Positions 22,401-34,163 of a stretch of 43,602 nucleotides of DNA are shown here, piece by piece. The DNA comes from Phellopilus nigrolimitatus. Lineage: Eukaryota > Basidiomycota > Agaricomycetes > Hymenochaetales > Hymenochaetaceae. The position numbers and the translations under genes are program-made. The stretch covers positions 1 to 43,602 of the forward strand of contig JAJOHG010000219.1 of assembly GCA_021029095.1 (NCBI GenBank). The letters are read 5' to 3'. The notes below the pieces were generated by a model. The model saw only the letters and a list, made by a program, of their open reading frames with translations, ran no database searches and had not been told where the DNA came from. Position 1 is the first letter of the stretch. Every line of letters begins with the position of its first letter.

Positions 22401-22795
22401 TAGGAACAGATGTCATCGAAGATGTCGACGTCCGTATTAATGTTCTTAACGTCTCAAGAGCAGGGCGATGGAGGCTAGTATTGGGCTCCTGCACATAGTG
22501 TAAGCTCGCGTTATGCGCGCCATCCAGAGCACGGTTACGAACCTTCAGGCGCTCTACAAGCATTTCGAGCTCATTCCGAAGTGTCAAATCCTCCTCCGAC
22601 TGTGGACGCCACTTGAGTTACAACAGCAGACTCGAATGGTTGAACGCCTACCAATTCTTCTCCCTCGCCCTCCTTGTCTTTGGACGCGTTCTCCTTTCCT
22701 TTTCCATCAGCCTTGTCGTTTTTCTCCTCCTCCTTCTTTTTGGGAGGGTCATCTGAGCGAACTGGCGCGACAGGGAGCGTCGGTGTGTTAGACAT
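19492..22795 (-). CDS. RPN1: 26S proteasome regulatory subunit RPN1 (PSMD2)
   Basis: Scaffold of the proteasome 19S base that binds ubiquitin, shuttle factors and Ubp6 through its PC-repeat toroid. The start at 22795 gives [10 protein letters not shown] and a Lys/Glu/Asp-rich head; an in-frame ATG at 22840 is a less likely alternative. After a 52-nt intron (22600-22651) the family sequence [20 protein letters not shown] begins. Then come [37 protein letters not shown]-like [20 protein letters not shown], and the PC repeats: [102 protein letters not shown]. The C-terminus ends in [18 protein letters not shown], typical of RPN1. The gene is divergent from the membrane-protein gene at 23149. Confidence 0.93.
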
Positions 22796-23148
22796 AGTTC
22801 GTTGGAAGTACGGTTGGGAATGAGGAAAGAAATGACACACAGCAGCTCAGTGAGCTCGAAGGAGACGCGTATGCTATTCTGCCTTATGTAATCATATCAC
22901 GTGCTTTGGGTCAGGTCTCCGCGTCGACATCTCGCGGCTTGCTCGTTGTTCCATGCCTGAGCTGTCTACTTAGCGGTGAAAATACTGGATCGCGTGCCTT
23001 ACTGTCTCTTGAATCGCATTTTCATCAAGAGCACGTTTATACGGTGCTTCCAGCGCGTGTTTTTTAACCTATAAGCTGGCACGACCTCAACCTTTTGAAT
23101 TGCCCTCTTTTCGGACGTGTGGCTTCTCTGTAACCCGAAGTTCAGGAT
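22796..23148. promoter_or_regulatory. Divergent promoter region, RPN1 / membrane protein
   Basis: About 350 bp between divergent start codons. It contains one CACGTG E-box near 22897. I did not find the GGTGGCAAA proteasome element known from budding yeast. Confidence 0.45.
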
Positions 23149-24747
23149 ATGCGTGAAAACAATAAATCTCAAATGTAAGCACCTTAATCGCAGAAATTGG
23201 ACCATTCTCTAATTCCGTGTCTAGAGACGTGGAGACACGCTTGACAAGATTGAAATCCAGCGACCTCGAAGAGCAGGAATGGGAGGACATCCCAGGCCCA
23301 CCTGAGGACTCGATATCAATGCCTCCTTTGTGTACATCCGAAATCCTCGAGAAGTCAGCTACTTTATCCAAATCATCAGCAAGCACGCCCAGAAGGCGAA
23401 GGCCTGCCGCAACAAGGACTATCTACGTTGCCACAGGCAGCCCCGGTCCGCGGAAGGGCACCGGGCCCCCTCGTGTCAAACCTCCTCCCGCCCGCCGCCC
23501 AGCGCCTCCTCAACAGCTTGTCACCGATGAAGAGCTCAATATCGCTTTCAAACATGGTGCACGATCCTCCGCTCGGTACGTGCATGAAGTCGGCGGTTGG
23601 TTCTTTTACCTTCTGAAGTGGCCCCTGGCCGTACTGCTCGTCCTATGGGCTGTCGCTTTTATACTCAATACCCTCTCGTCCTCCATGCGCACTGCCTTTT
23701 CCCCCCTCTGCATTCTTCCTGGCATATCCCGTTCTTCTTTGTGCGCCTCGCCTCAAACGTATGGCTCTCAAACCAGCGGTCCCGCAGGGCCTGCCAAGCA
23801 TGCCGACTACCCGAAGATGGTTGAGATCCAGAGCAAGACATTTGAACAGCTGCTCGACGAGAGCCTAGGAGGCTCGAGTCTTGCAGTGGAAATTAAGAAA
23901 GCTGAAATGGCAGCGGCAGACCTAGTGACGGTCGTGCGCACGAGTGACCTGCGCAGCAAGGATATCCTCGCGGATACGTTAGCCTCATTTAGTCAAAATG
24001 CGCGGAGTACTGCACGGGGGCTAGATCAGCTCAATGCGAAAGTCGGTGGCTCTGTGGATAAGTACGTCTTTCTTATTCATTTCTGTTGCTCTTGAAAGCT
24101 GACAATCTATTATTAGCATCGTGGCAATTAGTGATTACACTCTTCGTACCATCGAAGATGCAGAGGCAAGGAAGTCGTCTTTTATGGTGTATATTTGGCC
24201 CTTTGGTTCTCGCAACACCGACACAGAACTCCTTGCATCTGCCTTCACACAGTCTCTTTCCGTCCTTTCCACATCCCTTGAGCGACTCATCTTCTCCGCA
24301 GAGGCATCCCTGAACTCTCTCAACATGCTCGAAGAGCAGCTTGGCACTATCCACGGTATCGTCACACGGGAGGATGCATCTATAACCGCGCAGCAATCTG
24401 AGTTACTCGCGGACTTATGGACAATCTTGGGCGGCAATCGCGCACAGGTCCAGCGCTTCTCGGCAAACCTTCAGGCGTTGCGCGCGTTGAGCGGATACCG
24501 TGCCCAGGCGCTTGCACACGTTGTCGCTGCCTTGCATGCGCTGCATACACTGAGTGCGGACATGGAGGAGCTGCGTCAGCGCGCGGCGGCACCTGAGCTT
24601 ACAGGTGGTGAAATCCCTATCGAGGTGCATGCACGTGCCTTAAGAAGCGGGGTGCAGAGGCTGACTGAAGGCCGATTGAAGTCGGCGAAAAGGATCGAGG
24701 AGTCGGTCAAGGGTGTATCCCAGACTTTGAACTCGGAAAGGCACTGA
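23149..24747 (+). CDS. Unrecognised single-pass membrane protein with coiled-coil-like tail
   Basis: I do not recognise this gene. The long exon has no in-frame ATG until 23319, after a coherent acidic stretch (SSDLEEQEWEDIPGPPEDS). A 26-nt first exon at 23149-23174 (ATGCGTGAAAAC...) joins in frame across a 50-nt GT-AG intron (23175-23224, with CTAAT before the acceptor) to exons 23225-24061 and 24117-24747. This gives 497 residues. Features: acidic N-terminus, a basic Pro/Arg-rich segment (STPRRRRPAA; PRVKPPPARRPAPPQ), one hydrophobic helix near residues 133-157 (WFFYLLKWPLAVLLVLWAVA), then a long Ala/Leu/Glu-rich region likely helical or coiled coil. No signal peptide is seen, so it is probably membrane-anchored with a large C-terminal domain. 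Start is inferred; function unknown. Confidence 0.75.
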
Positions 24748-25131
24748 TTACTACTCACGTTTTCTTCTTGACACCATTCATGTATCTCTAGCTCGCGGTA
24801 CGCCCGATGATGTATTTTCTTGTTGTACACGAAGTCCGTCTACTTCCTATTACCTCTGCCCATTTCACTGTTCGTCCATCCCATGCCTCCCCTCGTTGCC
24901 GTCACCGTATTGAACGCCGCGCAGTACAACGCCAAGTCACATGTTGACACTGCGCCGTGAATTTTACTTGCTGCGATCTTTGCCATCACTGTTAACTGCG
25001 AGCGCTGATGCTGCTGCTCTTGTGTACACCGCCTGTGCTGCGCATCCTACTATATAATTTGCGCTCGACATCGCCAATTTACTTTACATTCTCTTTTACT
25101 TTTTTTCCACACTCACGAACAATCAGCCAAA
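24748..25131 (+). promoter_or_regulatory. Actin promoter and leader
   Basis: TATATAA at 25051-25057 lies about 80 bp upstream of the actin ATG. It is followed by a pyrimidine-rich leader (25088-25112) ending in CAATCAGCCAAAATGG. TATA plus a CT-rich leader is common in highly expressed fungal genes. Confidence 0.65.
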
Positions 25132-26585
<1,454 letters not shown>

Positions 26586-26920
26586 GCGGCCGTTTTGATG
26601 GTTGCGGGTATGGAAGGATTGGAGCGAAGAGAACTGAAACGTTGTTTTTGTTTTCTCATTCTATTAGAATCCGATTCGACGGTCGTCGCGCTGAGGCCTT
26701 CCTGGTATTGCTGTCTGCTTATTTTCACACTACATTACGACTTTTGAACGAACTACCTATCTTTAGCCCAGGTAAACACTGATATCTGCGGAGTGTGTTT
26801 TATGAGACGGCTGAGCATTACTGTTTCGGCTCGAACGAAACGTTTCTCAGCAACAGCGGAGTGCGGTCCGAGACAGCGAGGCTAGTGGGTGCGACAGCTC
26901 AAGTAATATGATCTGACAGC
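26586..26920. other. Convergent 3' intergenic region
   Basis: Actin (+) and the unnamed minus-strand gene converge across 335 bp. This is 3' UTR sequence with no other feature seen. Confidence 0.5.
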
Positions 26921-28072
26921 CTATGAGTGGGACTGAGCAATGACCGTTTTCAATTCCTCGTCCATTCCCCAGCCGGAGGCCTCCCGTTTCCCTGCGACGT
27001 TGAACACGATCTGATAAGTGTCATCAAAAGCATGCATCAGACCCATGACGCGTAAGTCCCCGCGCTCGTTGAGGCGACGTGAGATGTCCCAGAAGCAGTA
27101 AGTCGAGGCAATCTTCAGGCTGTTTTCCTATTAAAACCGCCCCTTATAAGTATGGAGTCAACTAAGGAAGAGGAATATAATATTTGCGGACCTCAACAAC
27201 TTTCCTGAACTCTGCAAGCAGCTTTTCAATCACAGCTAAGACTACCTTTCGTGCCGTCTTCTTCGTATTGGGCATGACCACGGATTCCGTTGGGAAATTG
27301 AGGCCATATCCTTCGTAGCCAGGCCACTAGCGAAATCGCAACAAGAATGGAATTTAGTGTAGGCATCTAATGGATTTTAAAAAAAAATGACACAGAAACA
27401 TACGTGAAAGCCGAGCTTGATTATGCCGTGCGGGAACCCAGATGGTCCCTCTACGTCGTCGCTGATCTGCAGCATGCAACCCAGGGTGGGGTCCTGCGCG
27501 GCACCCATGTACACGAAAGGATGATGCCGGCCTTCCTGTGCACCGTATGTATCTTCGCCGGGCGCGCGGCTAAGCACGGTCTGCGGAAGGACCGTCACAC
27601 TTGGGTTTTCAGGGAGCGTGATGACGCGGCGCAAGAAGCGTCCTTTCGTGAACGGGCGCACAGGCTGAGCAAAGGGCGCCGGTGGAGGAGGCTTTTTTGG
27701 CATAAACACAGAGAAAGTCTTCTTTCCAACCATGTACGTCCCAAATTCGGAGGCCCGAGCGTTTGTGTGCGAAGTCTGGTTCAGACACGAAGATGGCCCA
27801 GGAGGTGATACAGCCGAGGAAGGCAGATTCGTGCCTGGATTCTGACCAGTAGGTGCTGGCGTCGGGAGGGCCTGGGGATCCTTGATCCTTTCGTGTATAG
27901 CTACGCATCTTGGCGGGTGCGCCTTTGCCAGCCCATTGAAAACGCCTTTGAGAACTTGACCATTTAAAGGCACGGCGTTGTATACGGGAGGTTGTCTGGC
28001 CAGCCTCTCCTCGCAGTTCATCTGGGCATCCCACTCCCTTCGTCTCAGCCGGGCATATATATGTTCTGGCAT
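26921..28072 (-). CDS. Unrecognised protein, start uncertain
   Basis: I cannot name this gene. Three exons (27404-28072, 27192-27326, 26921-27127) read as one frame of 336 codons if translation starts at MPEHIYARLR. The N-terminal half is Pro-rich and probably disordered (PTPAPTGQNPGTN; PKKPPPPAPFAQP). The C-terminal part looks folded: SDDVEGPSGFPHGIIKLGFH, WPGYEGYGLNFPTESVV, KKTARKVVLAVIEKLLAEFR, STYCFWDISRRLNERGDLRV, DTYQIVFNVAGKREASGWGM. An upstream exon ending at 28135 joins in frame (54-nt intron 28081-28134) and extends the protein with LEDPCLPAKELTDRPSEHLS; its own start is not resolved. So 28072 is a minimum 5' end. The coding call is strong from frame continuity through three introns. 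Confidence 0.7.
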
Positions 28073-29226
28073 GGCAAAACCTTTCCGTGTGTCAGTATGC
28101 ACGACCAATAAAAGGAAATAGAAACGGGACTCACTAAAACTGCTGAGGTGTTCGGAAGGTCGATCAGTGAGCTCCTTCGCAGGTAAGCAGGGGTCTTCGA
28201 GATTAGGAACGGACTGGACGCCTTGGAGGTCTCATTTTATGGACCAAAGTTCAGCTTTGATTTTGCAAGAGCCTTGCAAAGCCTGTTGTATACAGAAAGG
28301 TGGTGCTGGTATCAGAGTGCGCAGTCATTCAAAGCAAAGTCCAATGAACGACGCTTATGGATCAAAGCGAGTTTCTGGCTTAGACGTCAAAGCACAGAAA
28401 AGATCGACAACAAGGACGTTAACGACGGTAGGCCATAGTCAACATTGTTCATCTTAGTCGAATCTCTCGTGCTTTGACGACCGGTCAAGAAGAATGCAAG
28501 TTGGAGTATCAAACTGTTGAACAGCTGTAAGCGGAGTTCGTCATCGAAGCTCTTGGGCAAGATGAAGGGGGGTGCAGCCCGTAAGATCTGTATATGTCGT
28601 CTTCTCAGTAGGAGCTTTACAAAGACCTGCTCGCCATAGGCCAGCTTGGTGAGACATCGTGTTCTGCATGAGAGAACTTCAGCAGTGAGACGTATGAGAG
28701 GCATTGAGAGCGACAAAGAGTTGAAAAAGACTGGCACTTTGTCGTCTCGTCACGTGAGAGGACTTTAATACGCGTCTGTCTTCAGCGGACTTCGAATCTT
28801 GCGCACGCCTGCTCACAGTCCGAACGAATTTTCAACCTCTACACTCGCACTTTTGGTATGTCTATAACGGCAGCGGCGCACTTCTTCGTGTCGTATGTAT
28901 GCACTTTATTTAGCCTAACTGCTCCTAGCATGCTCTACATAACGTTCGAGTGCTCTCAGTGAATCGTGTCCATGCATAAAAGGCTGACGATATACCGGAC
29001 GAAAGTCCGGCTTACTATGTAAGTTGTATCTAATCGACCTTTCGCTGTCGGTAGAAGTCACAAGGCAAATCTTTTTCATCATTCGCGTACAGCGCTCGGT
29101 CCGCCAAGTTGACCCTCGGCGCATCTGTCTGATTTATACTTAAAGGTCATTCCCGAGGCTTGGCGATGCCTTCAGCCGCTAAGTCTCTGCTGGGAATCTG
29201 TCCTACTTGCAATCTCCAAATTCATC
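28073..29226. other. Divergent intergenic region, possibly with 5' exons of the minus-strand gene
   Basis: At least 28135-28235 on the minus strand appears coding and spliced to 28080. A minus-strand ORF at 28387-28737 has no recognised similarity and may or may not be a first exon. A CACGTG E-box is at 28751-28756. The rest should be promoter for the esterase gene at 29227. Confidence 0.4.
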
Positions 29227-30374
29227 ATGGGATACTCGTCTGTTTTCAAGTTACTCTTTGCTTCTGGTTTGCTCGGCGGCTGTAGGGTGGGTGCTGCATC
29301 AGAACTCGGTCCGAAACCTAACCAGTTCAGGAATCTCGTAACGTTCGGAGACTCATACACGGATACCATCTTCACTGGAGACGCCGGTGTCTCGTGGCCC
29401 GTGTACGCAGCCGACTATGGCGACTTCAATCTTTTCCCCTTCGCTCGCTCCGGAGCAACATGCTCAAACAATCTTACGAGCGAGCCGTTCCCATCCGTCA
29501 CCGAGTTCCAGCTCCCGCTGTACTTCACCGAGCTACAGACCGGTCTTCTGGATCTCAACCCGGACGAGACGATCTATACACTGTGGATAGGGACGAACGA
29601 CGTCGGCGTGAGCGCTCTGCTCACTGGCGGCCAAGCACCGGGCGTCACGGTTGTGGACACTGTCAGCTGTGCAGTGGACTGGGTGAAAAGTTTGTACGAG
29701 AAGGGGGCGCGGAACTTCCTCTTTCAGAATGTGAGCCAGGCTGCATGATTGTCGAAGAACAAACTAGACAGAAGCCACCTTATAATCAGATGATCCCTCT
29801 GGAGAACACTATTTTATACTCCAGTGTTACGTACCCAAATCATTATTGGACCGGCCAGCACAACGCGACAGAATGGAGCCTCTTTATGACCGAGCTGACG
29901 ACCACCGGGAACGCTCTGGCTAAACTCATGCTGAGAGACCTCGCGTCGACCCTTTCAGGGACGCACATTGGTAAATTGTTTTTTTGCTTTGTCTTGATTA
30001 GCTGGGGCTGATATTTATCTAGGCTTATTTGACTCCCATTCGCTCTTTTCTGACATAGTTGCCCACCCGGATAAATCTCTGAACGGCACGGCACCTCTGA
30101 GTGTCACAACACCCATAAAATCGTGCATTTTTCAGGCGAACGAGAACGTAGGCCTTGACCCAGGGAACTGCACAACAGCGAAGGGCACGGATGTCGACAG
30201 TTATTTATGGTAATGATCCTAGTTGTTCTGTTTTCTTTTCTATGATACTAATGTATTCCCTGCCGCAGGTACGATGAGCTGCATCCCTCGGAGCAAGCAG
30301 ACAGAGTAGTTGCGAGAGAGCTCACTAATGCCGTCCTGCGCAAGTCTGACAATTGGGTGACTTGGCTCAGCTGA
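29227..30374 (+). CDS. Secreted GDSL-family carbohydrate esterase, CE16-like
   Basis: Four exons (29227-29730, 29790-29970, 30023-30209, 30269-30374) encode 325 residues. The first 25 or so residues (MGYSSVFKLLFASGLLGG...) form a signal peptide, so the enzyme is secreted. The SGNH/GDSL blocks are present: FGDSYTD (nucleophile Ser), a glycine block around FARSGATCSNN, GTNDVG with the oxyanion Asn, and DELHPSEQAD near the end with the catalytic Asp and His. Architecture and order match fungal acetylesterases of CE16, which remove terminal acetyl groups from xylo-oligosaccharides. CE16 is preferred over plain GDSL lipase because of the overall pattern, but substrate is inferred. Asn-X-Ser/Thr sites (NNLT, HNAT, LNGT, GNCT) suggest N-glycosylation. 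A lignocellulose-degrading lifestyle would fit. Confidence 0.88.
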
Positions 30375-30683
30375 TTTACTCAATAAATAACTCTTTTTCT
30401 CTGAGTCCCAACTCTAGACTCGTGATTCACCGAGTGTTTATACCACGTGAAGTAGCTCTTGCACTTGAACAACCTGTTGATGTCTCGATATTGGAACTGG
30501 AGATTTGTACTGCGTCGCCACTATATCGAGCAACGGCAACGCCAATTCATGCCCGTATGCACTTCGAACATACACTTGATCCCGTTGAAACTTGGCAGAG
30601 CATATATATTTATGACACTGTTCTTTAACTGAGTAACATATGTTATTAGAAAGAAGGAGGATATAGTGTTGATATCCACTGGC

Positions 30684-30698
30684 GCGATGAGTCATCGC
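30684..30698. promoter_or_regulatory. Palindrome with Gcn4/AP-1 type core
   Basis: GCGATGAGTCATCGC is symmetric around its central base and contains ATGAGTCAT, the consensus for Gcn4/bZIP dimers. It lies 310 bp after the esterase stop and 1.1 kb before malic enzyme, so its target, if any, is unclear. Confidence 0.4.
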
Positions 30699-31574
30699 CA
30701 GCCACATCCGGCTCTTAGATTGGCGTACAGCCATGCTCATCTAAAGCATGTACAGCTAGCGCCAGTCCGCGCTACAGATCGCATACTGCATTGATTCCGT
30801 CCCGTGTACCGTCCAATATGCCTTCATCGGGTGAAAAGAGTCTGTTGCCTGCTCGAAGAATCTAAGCCTATTTCATCTGCGCGGCTAAAGCTCTTCGTGG
30901 CGACGAAGCAGAAGCGGATGGATGCGCAGAGAGATGAAAGCCGGGTTCGTTCTTTGGAGATGGTTCGTGATCTAAAAGAGTGTCGTCATCAGCGGCCACA
31001 CAAAGTATGTCATAGAGTTGTCCAGCCACATGAGACTAAGGCAATCCTAACATGAGAATCTACGCGCTATCGCTGCAACCGACGGAGTTTGGGATCGTCT
31101 GTATTTTTCGTACACCCGAAAGCTCTTCCTTAAAAAATTGAATTTGAAAAATTGTGGATGGCTGGCCTCGTTGTCAGCGGATATAATTTCCATTTGGGAG
31201 ACGCTATCTAGGTTGGTTACGGGACTATGCCAGACACGATAGTTGGGGCCGAATCTCAACAAGGAAAGATAGATCACGACTGTTCAGGGGGCTCCGGTCC
31301 CTGGAGTCGCTAGCTCAATCGGATATTACACGGGGTGGTGGAACCTTCTCCGAGTCACCTATTGAATTCTCCGTTGTAAAGGGCACTGCATCGAGCGGCG
31401 TGCTACTTTCAGAGATGATAGTCTAGAACTAAGGCTGCACGTTGAGTGCTCCGGATAACAACCCCGCAGTGCATGCCTGGGATTGGATGCCAGATTGTCA
31501 AGGGACGCGTTAAATTTAGCACTATCTTCGTCATGGCCTGCGGAAATAATCTCTTCGGCGTACGATACTCTCAT

Positions 31575-31693
31575 TTCCGGAAAGTGTGGTGTATTTAGAA
31601 CGGTCCGCCTTCGGGAAGTGTGGACAAGGAGAGTACTATTATAAACGGCCGGTGCAAGTTCCGGAACCATTCGCCTGAGTCCGGAAGTGTCCG
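31575..31693. promoter_or_regulatory. Repeated CCGGAAGTGT-like motif
   Basis: Three related words are seen: TTCCGGAAAGTGTGG (31575-31589), TCGGGAAGTGTGG (31611-31623) and CCGGAAGTGTCCG (31681-31693). Spacing is about 35 and 69 bp. The first and third are followed by ATTTAGA. They sit 120-240 bp upstream of the malic enzyme ATG. Confidence 0.4.
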
Positions 31694-31768
31694 AATTTAG
31701 ACTTGATATGTGGCGACGTCATCCCCAAAGATGATCAGCGCGATCGCCGCGGGCGGCCTCCACAACAT

Positions 31769-31776
31769 CGTATATA
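31769..31776 (+). promoter_or_regulatory. TATA-like box of malic enzyme
   Basis: GTATATAAC about 40 bp before the ATG at 31813. If used, the leader would be very short. Confidence 0.45.
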
Positions 31777-31812
31777 ACGGACCAGCCCTATGATGTCTCG
31801 CCCCAGTTTTGC

Positions 31813-34163
31813 ATGCTATTTCGCCCCATCTCAATTTCCAAAGCCAGAAACTTCCTCTCGCTTCAAAAACAACCAAAATACCCAAAGCGCTTCATGTCTA
31901 CCAGTCCAAAACCCGCTCCAGTCTACAAGCTCCGCATCCGTGGCGACGCCTTGCTCGAGGCGCCCCGCTGGAACAAGGGCACCGCGTTCACCGCCGCAGA
32001 GCGCGCAGCCTTCGGGCTCACGGGCCGCCTCCCCTACGCGGTCAACACTCTCGACGAGCAGTGCGCGCGCGCTTACGACCAGCTGCGTGCCCAGGACAAC
32101 GATCTCCAGAAAAACGCCTTCCTGCAGAGTCTGAAGGAGCAGAACTTCGTCTTGTACTATGGCCTCCTCGAGAGGCATCTCCGCGAGCTCATGCCGATCA
32201 TATATACCCCAACGGAGGTGAGTAGTCGCGAGTACTTATGTGTTATGATGGACTCCTGAGGCTATGTATGATCAGGCGGATGCGATAGCTCAGTATTCGC
32301 ACCTGTTCCGTCGTAGTGAGGGCATGTACCTCACCTTCGCGAACCAGGACACTATGGAGGAAGATTTTCTTGAGCAGGCGCGAGGACGTGACATCGACCT
32401 AATCGTATGTTCCGATGCCGAGGCTATCTTGGGAATCGGCGACCAGGGTGTTGGTGTAAGTGCCTAACAAAGATACGTGCCAATTGATCAATTGAGACTA
32501 ATCTTCTGTTAGGGAATTGGAGTGAGTGACTCAAGTAATTTGTACTTTGATACTTTCTCCCTTCTGACCCACGATCCTAAAGATCTCTACCGCCAAAGCG
32601 GTAGTCTACACGTATGTTTTCTGGAGACTCAAGACATGCTCTGTTTGATCAACTTTTTGTCAGATTGATTGGTGCCGTAGACCCTTCAAAAACGCTGCCT
32701 GTAACATTGGATGTAGGCACGAATAACGAGGAGTTACTGGGAGACAAACTTTACGTCGTACGTTGCTTGCTTGCTGAATCCATCGGACGAGTATCAAAAC
32801 AATGTCATACAGGGATGGCAGCATAAGCGAGTTCGAGGAGAGGAGTATGATAGATTCGTTGACAAGTAAGTTCAGGCTTTTCCCTGACCAGCTAAGTCTT
32901 TTTAAATATTTTCTTAGATTCGTCCAGCTCGTCCGAAAGTATCTTCCTAAGAGCCTACTGCACTTCGAGGACTTTGGCGTAAGTAATGCGCAACGACTTC
33001 TCAGTCTGTACCGCGACAAGCATCCAGTCTTTAACGATGATGTGTGAGTATTTTTGTTATTCTCAAAAACCATGATAATTTATTTTGTATATATTCCAGG
33101 CAAGGCACAGGCGCAGTCACCCTTGCTGCACTTATGTCCGCCGTCGGCGTGACAAAGTCATCGCTCGCTGACCAGCGGATTGTGATCTTCGGTGCTGGAT
33201 CTGCCGGGCTCGGCATTGCGCACCAGCTGCGTGACGCTATGATCGCCGCTGACGGGATCTCGGAGGAGGAGGCGAACGAGCGCTTCTGGCTCATCGACCA
33301 ATACGGCCTCATAAAGCAGAGCCTCGGGGCGGACCACATCCGCTCGGGCATGGAGGCCTTCGTGCGGAGCGACAACGCGTGGGCGGGGCCCGCCACGGGC
33401 GACGTGCAGGCGCAGGCGAACGAGTACGGCTCGTTCGGGCTGCTGGACGTCGTGCGCGCGGTGCACCCGACGGTGCTGATCGGAACGTCGACGAGGGGCG
33501 GCGCGTTCACGGAGGACGTCGTACGCACGATGGCAAAGCACGTGGAGCGCCCGATCATCTTCCCGCTGAGCAACCCGAGCCGGCTGTGCGAGGTGCACCC
33601 GCACGAGGCGAATGAGTGGACCGACGGGCGCGCGCTCATCGCGACGGGTAGCCCGTTCCCGAACGCCAAGATGCCGAATGGGAAAGAATATGTGTGAGTG
33701 TCGTTGATCGAGGGGGTCGTACCTGGTCTGACTTGGTTTCGTCACTTGTAATTTTAGCATTGCGGAGTGCAACAGTAAGTGCCATTGGATACCTGCCAAT
33801 ACACGTCTTAATTCAAATACACCTCCCACAGACGCGCTCATCTACCCGGGTCTCGGGCTCGGCGCGATCGTGTCCCGCGCACGGGCGCTGTCCGACAAGA
33901 TGATTATCGCGGGCGCGCAGCGGCTCGCGGCGCTCTCGCCGGCGCTGCGCGACCCCGACAACGCGCTGCTCCCCGACTTCGCCGAGTCACCGAGCGTGAA
34001 CTTTGAGGTCGCGGTTGCGGTCGCGCAGGCCGCGATCGCGGAGGGGCTCGCGGGCCCGGAGGAGAAGGACTGGGGCGTGGAGGAGGTGAGGGAGAAGGTA
34101 AGAGAGCGCGCGTGGAGGCCTGTCTATGGGGAGTTTGTGTACGATGAGGATGGGGAGGCGTGA
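31813..34163 (+). CDS. MAE1: NAD-dependent malic enzyme, mitochondrial type
   Basis: Ten exons (31813-32217, 32276-32455, 32513-32521, 32583-32611, 32664-32757, 32813-32865, 32918-33043, 33100-33693, 33758-33774, 33832-34163) encode 612 residues. The reaction is oxidative decarboxylation of malate to pyruvate. The first 27 residues (MLFRPISISKARNFLSLQ...) are basic and hydroxylated, a likely mitochondrial presequence; MSTSPK at residue 28 would give a cytosolic form. Motifs: ERAAFGLTGRLP, IIYTPTEADAIAQYSHLFRR, DAEAILGIGDQGVGGIGIST, DVGTNNEELLGDKLYVGWQH, FEDFGVSNAQRLL, FNDDVQGTGAV (metal site), IVIFGAGSAGLGIA (Rossmann dinucleotide loop), HVERPIIFPLSNPS. GIGDQGVGG resembles the yeast NAD-type enzyme. 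Cofactor choice is inferred. Exon 3 is only 9 nt. Confidence 0.95.
32513..32521 (+). other. 9-nt micro-exon in malic enzyme
   Basis: GGAATTGGA encodes GIG, bounded by TTAG and GTGAGT. It falls inside the conserved GDQGVGGIGIS loop, so the exon is needed for the family sequence and the frame is kept on either side. Confidence 0.88.

Larger units (their letters stand above)
30375..31812. other. Long intergenic region upstream of malic enzyme
   Basis: This 1.4-kb gap has no ORF I can defend. It holds a 15-bp near-palindrome with a Gcn4/AP-1 core at 30684-30698, a repeated CCGGAAGTGT-like motif at 31575-31693, and a TATATAA-like box near 31769 just before the malic enzyme start. Confidence 0.5.

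Noticed and set aside
28387..28737. Minus-strand ORF of 116 residues as an independent gene
   Set aside because: No recognised similarity and I could not connect it to the gene at 26921-28072; left as unresolved.
30804..31670. Small ORFs of 76-103 residues before malic enzyme
   Set aside because: No family resemblance, no consistent splicing and no conserved composition; treated as intergenic.
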